A DNA stretch of 12,119 nt from Verrucomicrobiaceae bacterium (GTDB lineage Bacteria; Verrucomicrobiota; Verrucomicrobiia; Verrucomicrobiales; Verrucomicrobiaceae). This document shows positions 7,551 to 12,119 of the stretch, piece by piece; within the stretch, counting starts at the first letter, position 1; each line of letters starts with the position of its first letter. Location of the stretch: contig CANHTV010000069.1 in the NCBI GenBank assembly GCA_947463285.1, positions 1-12,119 of the forward strand. Reading direction: 5' to 3'. The notes beneath the pieces are model-generated. The model ran no database searches and was not told the DNA's origin. It was given only the letters and a program-made list of their open reading frames with translations. Made by a program: the position numbers and the translations under genes.

Positions 7551-8897
7551 CTATTTGCCGATGCAGAAGCTGGAGAAAATGACATCCAAAATCTGCTCCA
7601 CGTCGATTTTACCCACCACCTCGCCAAGAGCCTCCAGGGCCTCACGCAGATCCAGGGCAATGTATTCAGGAGCCATGCCTGTTTGCAAAGCCGCGCGAGC
7701 CACGCTGACACGCTCGGCGACACGCTCAAAGCAGGCTTTGTGGCGCGTATTGATCGCCACAGGATGCTCGGCCATCAGAGGGCCGGCGCGCATGACGATG
7801 TCGCGGATAGCATCTCTCAGCGCCTCGACGCCATTGCCACCCGTGCAAGAAAAAGCGATGCCGTTTTCCCAGCCCTGCGCGATGCCGAGATCGGCTTTGT
7901 TTAAAAGCAGAAGCCTTCTGGATTCCACCGCAGCGGGTAATTGGACGCGCTGGGATTGAACCGCAGGCTGACTGGCATCAACGATTTCCAGAATCAGGTC
8001 TGCGCGTTCCAGTTCGCGCTGGGTGCGCTGGATGCCGACGCGCTCGATGTCATCGTGGCTCTCTCGTAGACCAGCGGTATCCACCAGCCTCAGCGGGATG
8101 CCGTGAACCTGGATGATCTCCTCAATCGTATCCCGCGTGGTGCCCGCCGTGGGGCTGACGATGGCACGCTCAAAGCCTAACAACAGATTAAGGAGGCTGG
8201 ATTTGCCGACATTCGGCTCGCCGCAGATTACCGTGCGGGCGCCGTGGCGGAGGATGCGTCCCTGCTCGCTGGTGGCAATGAGTCGCTGCGCACGCTGGAT
8301 CACGCCGTCCATCCTCGCTGTAAGAGCTTCGCCCGTGTCTGGCGAAATGTCTTCTTCCGGAAAGTCGATGTAGGCCTCAATGTGCGCCAGTACGGGCAGC
8401 AATTCCTCACGCAGGGCGTTGGCTTCTTTGCCGATGGCACCACCGAGTTGCTCATGGGCCGCCCTCAGCGCGAGGGTGCTCTGCGCATGGATCAGATCCA
8501 TCACTGCCTCAGCCTGGGTGAGGTCCATTTTACCATTTAAAAAAGCACGTTGGGTGAACTCGCCCGGCTCGGCAGCGCGGGCTCCAGCTTGCAGCATGGC
8601 TTCGAGCACTTTTTGCGTCACCAGCAGTCCGCCATGACCGTGAAACTCCACCACATCTTCTGCCGTGTAGCTGGCGGGTGCCCGAAACAGCAGCAGCAGG
8701 CCTTCATCCAGCACGCTGCCTTGCAAGTCTGAAACCTGGGCACGATGAGCCGTGCGGGCGCTGAGTTCGGCCAGAGGGAGTCGTGTCTGGAAGAGCTTTT
8801 GAGCGACCTCAAAAGCCAGTGGACCTGACATGCGCAGCACGCTGATGGCGGCCTCACCGTGGGCGGTGGATACAGCGGCGATGGTGTCTGACAGCAT
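7551..8897 (-). CDS. mnmE: tRNA uridine-5-carboxymethylaminomethyl modification GTPase MnmE
   Basis: MnmE (TrmE) is a cytoplasmic, potassium-activated GTPase which, with MnmG, adds a carboxymethylaminomethyl group to the wobble uridine of certain tRNAs using a folate one-carbon donor. The 448 residues match the family (about 450). Seen: the N-terminal folate-binding domain beginning DTIAAVSTAHGEAAISVLRM; a helical domain; an inserted G domain with P-loop GEPNVGKSS at 226-234, the K-loop GTTRDTIEE, DTAGLRE, and NKAD near 333; and the canonical C-terminal FCIGK with the conserved Cys445. All signatures are intact. The start fits the family alignment. Upstream is sufT, 23 bases away on the same strand, and downstream the propeller gene; co-transcription is likely. 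The leader before the ATG is C/T-rich with no Shine-Dalgarno. MnmG is not in this window. Confidence 0.96.
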   Translation of the reverse strand: MLSDTIAAVSTAHGEAAISVLRMSGPLAFEVAQKLFQTRLPLAELSARTAHRAQVSDLQGSVLDEGLLLLFRAPASYTAEDVVEFHGHGGLLVTQKVLEAMLQAGARAAEPGEFTQRAFLNGKMDLTQAEAVMDLIHAQSTLALRAAHEQLGGAIGKEANALREELLPVLAHIEAYIDFPEEDISPDTGEALTARMDGVIQRAQRLIATSEQGRILRHGARTVICGEPNVGKSSLLNLLLGFERAIVSPTAGTTRDTIEEIIQVHGIPLRLVDTAGLRESHDDIERVGIQRTQRELERADLILEIVDASQPAVQSQRVQLPAAVESRRLLLLNKADLGIAQGWENGIAFSCTGGNGVEALRDAIRDIVMRAGPLMAEHPVAINTRHKACFERVAERVSVARAALQTGMAPEYIALDLREALEALGEVVGKIDVEQILDVIFSSFCIGK

Positions 8898-8920
8898 GGG
8901 GGAAATGAAGACGGAGCGGC

Positions 8921-9478
8921 TTAAATCATGCCGAGTTTCATTTTACCCTCGATGGAGATCATGCCTTGATTCCAGGCCGGTTCCCAGACGAGTTCCACAG
9001 CGGCGTCATCCATGTCTTCGATGGTCATGATGCGGCTTTGAGCATCGGCGGCGATGGTCGGTCCCATACCGCAACCTGGAGCGGTAAGGGTCATTTTCAC
9101 CACAGCCTTCATTTTGCCATCCTCAGACTGCTCGACACGGCAATCATAGACGAGACCAAGATCGACGATGTTGACCGGGATTTCGGGGTCATAGACGTTC
9201 TTGAGTTGGTTCCAAACCTGGGCTTCGAGATCACTGGCGTCCTCCGGCACATTGGAGGAGGTGCTGTCCTGCTCTTTCTTGCTGGCCTCGGGGTCGATGC
9301 CGAGAGCATCGACATCCTTGGCACTGATCCGAGCGAGTCCGAAATCAGTGGCCACCGTGTAGGTGCCACCCAGTGACTGGGTGATGATGACTTTCAGCCC
9401 GAGCGGCAGCTTGATGGCGTCGCCGCTGGGGATCTGGACGGCTTCGACTTCGCGTTTCAGTTCGATGGAGGAGTGCAT
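8921..9478 (-). CDS. sufT: Putative Fe-S cluster assembly protein SufT (DUF59/MIP18 family)
   Basis: SufT proteins take part in maturation of iron-sulfur proteins, usually alongside the SUF system; the exact step is not settled. This 185-residue protein has the long SufT form. The N-terminal part carries LPLGLKVIITQSLGGTYTV (24-42) followed by RISAKDVDALG (50-60), typical of the family's extension. A charged linker (~62-83) leads to the DUF59/MIP18 domain, with VYDPEIPVNIVDLGLVYD (95-112) and TAPGCGMGP (132-140), including the conserved Cys136. It is the first gene of the minus-strand group and divergent from the sugar kinase. No other suf genes are in view, so the assignment rests on the sequence. 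The ATG at 9478 gives an N-terminus of family-like length; a good Shine-Dalgarno is absent. Confidence 0.9.
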   Translation of the reverse strand: MHSSIELKREVEAVQIPSGDAIKLPLGLKVIITQSLGGTYTVATDFGLARISAKDVDALGIDPEASKKEQDSTSSNVPEDASDLEAQVWNQLKNVYDPEIPVNIVDLGLVYDCRVEQSEDGKMKAVVKMTLTAPGCGMGPTIAADAQSRIMTIEDMDDAAVELVWEPAWNQGMISIEGKMKLGMI

Positions 9479-9511
9479 GTTGTCTTTTGAGAAAATGGAA
9501 TGAGTGGCGCG

Positions 9512-9539
9512 AGAATGGAGGCCACCGGGGCGATGTCAA
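9512..9539 (-). promoter_or_regulatory. Possible sigma70-type promoter for sufT-mnmE
   Basis: On the minus strand a perfect -35 hexamer TTGACA (9534-9539) is followed after 16 bases by CATTCT (9512-9517), a 3/6 match to the -10 consensus. It sits about 34-61 bases upstream of the sufT start, in the divergent gap with the sugar kinase. The -35 is good, the -10 weak, so this is tentative. Confidence 0.35.
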
Positions 9540-9651
9540 CCTACGAACGGCTAGGATCAATGGCTGAGTTTCGTACTATGAATCTGTTTAGCGATTGGTC
9601 ATAACTGGCGTCCCGTCTTTTCATCTCTCTTTTTCAACCCCATTTTCATCC

Positions 9652-10659
9652 ATGCGCACAGGCATCCTCGCAGGCGGTAATTTCATCATCGACCACGTCA
9701 AGCTCATCAATGCCTACCCCGACCAGGACATGTTGGCTGACATTCGCAGCGAGGCCAGCAGCAATGGCGGCGGCCCTTACAATGTGTTGAAGGATCTGGC
9801 CGCCATGCAGGTGGATTATCCCTTGGCGGCGGTCGGACTGGTGGGATGTGATGCCAATGGCGACTGGATTTTGCGAGACTGCCAAAAGGCCGGCATTGAC
9901 GCCGGACAGTTGCGACAAAGCTCGGCGGCCCCCACTTCCTACACGGATGCCATGACGGTGATCGCCACCGGGCGGCGCACTTTTTTTCACCAGCGTGGAG
10001 CCAATGCGCATCTGGGGGAGGCTGATGTTGATTTTAGCCGGACTCAGGCGCGCTTGTTCCATCTCGGCTACCTGATGCTCTTGGATGAAATGGACCGTCT
10101 TTTGCCCGATGGCAGCACACCCGCAGCTCGTGTCCTCGCCGCAGCGCGCGCGGCAGGACTTCTGACCAGTGTGGACATCGTCAGCACCGAGAATCCGCAT
10201 TTCCGCACCATCGCTGAAGCCGCGCTGCCGCATACGGACTACCTGATCATCAATGAGGTCGAGGCGGGCAAGGTCGCCGGGGTGAATCTGAAAACCGTGC
10301 CAGTGGATGTCTCGGCCGTCGCGGATGTGGCGCGTCTGCTGCTGGCACGCGGCGTGCAGCGTCAGGTCGTGATTCATTTTGAAAGCGGTGCTGTCGTGGC
10401 GGATCGCGATGGCACGGTGTCGATCCAGGCCTCGCTAAACTTGCCGCAGGGCTTCATCATCGGTGCGACGGGGGCAGGGGATGCCTTTGCCGCAGGCTAT
10501 CTGCATGGCGTGCATGAAAGCTGGTCCACGGCGGACTGCCTGACTCTGGCCGTCTGCACCGCGGCTGCCTGCCTGACGCATCCCACGCCGTCAGAGGGAT
10601 TGCGGCCTGTAGCCGATTGCCTGCGCTATGCCGATGAGTTTGGCTTTCGGCAGCTCTGA
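9652..10659 (+). CDS. PfkB-family carbohydrate kinase
   Basis: A 335-residue member of the ribokinase/PfkB family, which phosphorylates sugars or nucleosides with ATP in the cytoplasm; the substrate cannot be read from the sequence. Seen: an N-terminal strand GGNFIIDHVK with Asp14 where the family binds substrate; a glycine-rich SNGGGPYNV (37-45) at the first signature; the AAVGLVGCDANGDWI segment typical of the family; and the second signature near the C-terminus, GATGAGDAFAAG (271-282), with the anion-hole GAGD and catalytic base Asp277. The usual Asp of the DTxGAGD form is Ala272 here. I chose ATG 9652 because the fold begins directly there; the same frame extends up to a TTG at 9595, whose extra 19 residues look non-conserved. 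It is followed 80 bases later by a transporter on the same strand with no clear terminator between, suggesting joint expression. Confidence 0.9.
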   Translation: MRTGILAGGNFIIDHVKLINAYPDQDMLADIRSEASSNGGGPYNVLKDLAAMQVDYPLAAVGLVGCDANGDWILRDCQKAGIDAGQLRQSSAAPTSYTDAMTVIATGRRTFFHQRGANAHLGEADVDFSRTQARLFHLGYLMLLDEMDRLLPDGSTPAARVLAAARAAGLLTSVDIVSTENPHFRTIAEAALPHTDYLIINEVEAGKVAGVNLKTVPVDVSAVADVARLLLARGVQRQVVIHFESGAVVADRDGTVSIQASLNLPQGFIIGATGAGDAFAAGYLHGVHESWSTADCLTLAVCTAAACLTHPTPSEGLRPVADCLRYADEFGFRQL

Positions 10660-10739
10660 GCCGTGTTTGGAAAGAATGCTCTTCCCATAACTGCGATGCT
10701 CTGAATAATCAGGGCTCCACTTTGCGTTCTTTCCCGCTC

Positions 10740-12119
10740 ATGTCCAACACCCCCTCTAATTCTGGCCGTAACATGGCCCTCATGGCTGCCTTTTTGGGCT
10801 GGCTTTTCGATGGTTTTGAAATGGGTCTTTTCCCGCTCATCGGCAAGCCTGCCTTGCAGGATCTGCTCGCCAATACCGCCACGCCTGAGGTTCTGAGTGC
10901 TTCGCTGGATCGTTGGTTTAGCGTCATCATTGCCACGTTTTTGGTCGGTGCGGCTACCGGTGGTGTTTTCTTTGGCTGGCTCGGAGATCGTATCGGGCGG
11001 GTCAAAGCGATGTCGTTTTCCATCTTTACCTACGCCATCTTCACGGGCCTGTGCGGCTTTGCTACGGAAGCTTGGCACATCGCCATCTTGCGCTTCATCG
11101 CCTCGCTGGGCATGGGCGGGGAGTGGGCTCTCGGTGTGGCTCTGGTGAATGAATTGTGGACTAAAGGTAACCGCGCTTTTGTCGCGGGTGCCATCGGGGC
11201 GGCGGCGAACATCGGCTACCTCATGGTCGCTGGCTTGAGCCTGGGCATGAATACCTTCATTGACACCATGCGCAGCTGGATCTTGGCCATCGGTGGCACG
11301 CCTGAAATGGCTGGCTGGCTTTTGGATCATCAGGCCTGGCGCTTTCTCATGCTCATCGGCGCACTGCCGGCGATCATCATATTCCTGATCCGTCTTTTTG
11401 TGCCGGAGTCCGACAAGTGGGAGGAAGAAAAAGCCGCTGGCAAAACCAGCCACTGGAGCACCATGGATCTCAAAGGCGTGCTCATCGGTGCCATCGTCGC
11501 CATGTTTATCATCTGGGCTTGGTCGCCCATGGGGATTGATTCTGGCGTCACGACGATCATGGCCGTGGCCATCACCTTGGTTGGATTTGGCGTCGTCGTC
11601 TGGGGTTACCTGCTGCCAGTGCGTCGTTACCTGGGCCGTGCTGAAATGGCTGGCAGCATCACCGCGGAGAGCCGCATCACAGTGCGTAAAAACCTCATCC
11701 TCGGAGCGTCACTCGCGGGCATCGCCCTGCTAGGAACCTGGGGTGCAGCACAACAAAGCGCCAAATGGTCCACCTCGGCTGATCTCAATGCCAATGGTTA
11801 CACCAACGTCGCGCAATACACCCAGATCGCCACTTCCGTCGGGGCGACCATCTTTGCTTTCATCGCCCCCATCGTGGCGAACCTGCTGAACCGACGGATC
11901 ACCTACTTCTTCATGTGCATTCTGGCTCTGGGATCGGCGCTGCTGTTTTATCAAACCAACGCTGTCATCAATGGCTGGTTTTTCACCTCCGCCTTCATCA
12001 TGGGCGGCATCACCGCCAGCTTTTACGGATTCTTCCCGCTTTACCTGCCGGAGCTTTTCCCCACCAGCGTGCGCGCCACCGGCCAGGGTTTTTGCTTCAA
12101 TGTCGGACGCATCATCGCC
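10740..12119 (+). CDS. Major facilitator superfamily transporter, probably sugar/organic acid type (3' end outside window)
   Basis: An inner-membrane secondary transporter. The frame runs open from ATG 10740 to the right edge, giving 460 codons without a stop, so it is cut shortly before its end. Seen: TM1 with FLGWLFDGFEMGLF (about 19-32); the MFS loop 2-3 signature GDRIGR (82-87); RFIASLGMGGEWALG (about 117-131), like the RxxxGxGxGGE motif of sugar and sialate-type porters; PESDKW (222-227) at the end of the N-terminal half; and YLPELFPTSVRATGQG (435-450), the equivalent motif of the C-terminal half. About 11 hydrophobic segments are visible. Together these place it among sugar/carboxylate MFS porters; the substrate is not determinable. 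Its position behind a PfkB kinase suggests a shared substrate. The ATG leader is pyrimidine-rich without a Shine-Dalgarno. Confidence 0.9.
   Translation, partial: MSNTPSNSGRNMALMAAFLGWLFDGFEMGLFPLIGKPALQDLLANTATPEVLSASLDRWFSVIIATFLVGAATGGVFFGWLGDRIGRVKAMSFSIFTYAIFTGLCGFATEAWHIAILRFIASLGMGGEWALGVALVNELWTKGNRAFVAGAIGAAANIGYLMVAGLSLGMNTFIDTMRSWILAIGGTPEMAGWLLDHQAWRFLMLIGALPAIIIFLIRLFVPESDKWEEEKAAGKTSHWSTMDLKGVLIGAIVAMFIIWAWSPMGIDSGVTTIMAVAITLVGFGVVVWGYLLPVRRYLGRAEMAGSITAESRITVRKNLILGASLAGIALLGTWGAAQQSAKWSTSADLNANGYTNVAQYTQIATSVGATIFAFIAPIVANLLNRRITYFFMCILALGSALLFYQTNAVINGWFFTSAFIMGGITASFYGFFPLYLPELFPTSVRATGQGFCFNVGRIIA

Noticed and set aside
10626..11453. 275-codon minus-strand open frame opposite the MFS gene
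   Set aside because: The plus strand encodes an uninterrupted membrane transporter with standard MFS motifs; the minus-strand product is low-complexity and polar.

Overview
The window is ordinary-looking bacterial chromosome: dense, moderately GC-rich coding DNA on both strands, with no phage, IS transposase, CRISPR or RNA gene that I can recognise. The large exported protein that joins a methyltransferase-like N-terminus, a PQQ-type beta-propeller and a LamG-like domain is a kind of architecture common in the Planctomycetes-Verrucomicrobia group. None of the six visible start codons has a clear Shine-Dalgarno sequence. Together these suggest a verrucomicrobial chromosome, perhaps near Prosthecobacter/Verrucomicrobium. 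This is inference; no 16S or other marker is present.

Layout, left to right. (1) The 3' end of gyrA (+), cut by the window edge, followed by a strong hairpin terminator at 572-603. (2) recD2 (+), a complete RecD2-type DNA helicase gene. (3) A 617-base gap between convergent genes. Its left part (2893-3058) is a compact palindromic element with perfect 11-base terminal inverted repeats and three internal hairpins. The rest has no convincing gene. (4) A minus-strand cluster read as sufT, then mnmE, then the 1330-residue exported propeller protein, with gaps of 23 and 63 bases. It could be one operon starting from a possible promoter near 9512-9539. (5) A divergent pair on the plus strand: a PfkB-family sugar kinase and a major facilitator transporter, the latter cut by the right edge.

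Functionally, gyrA and recD2 serve DNA topology and repair. SufT (Fe-S cluster maturation) and MnmE (wobble-uridine modification of tRNA) are housekeeping. The exported propeller protein is the least understood gene. The kinase/transporter pair suggests uptake and phosphorylation of a sugar or nucleoside, substrate unknown.

The best candidates for something undescribed are the palindromic element at 2893-3058, the domain architecture of the exported protein at 3495-7487, and the uniformly SD-less, often pyrimidine-rich leaders. I see no clear novel defence or mobile system.
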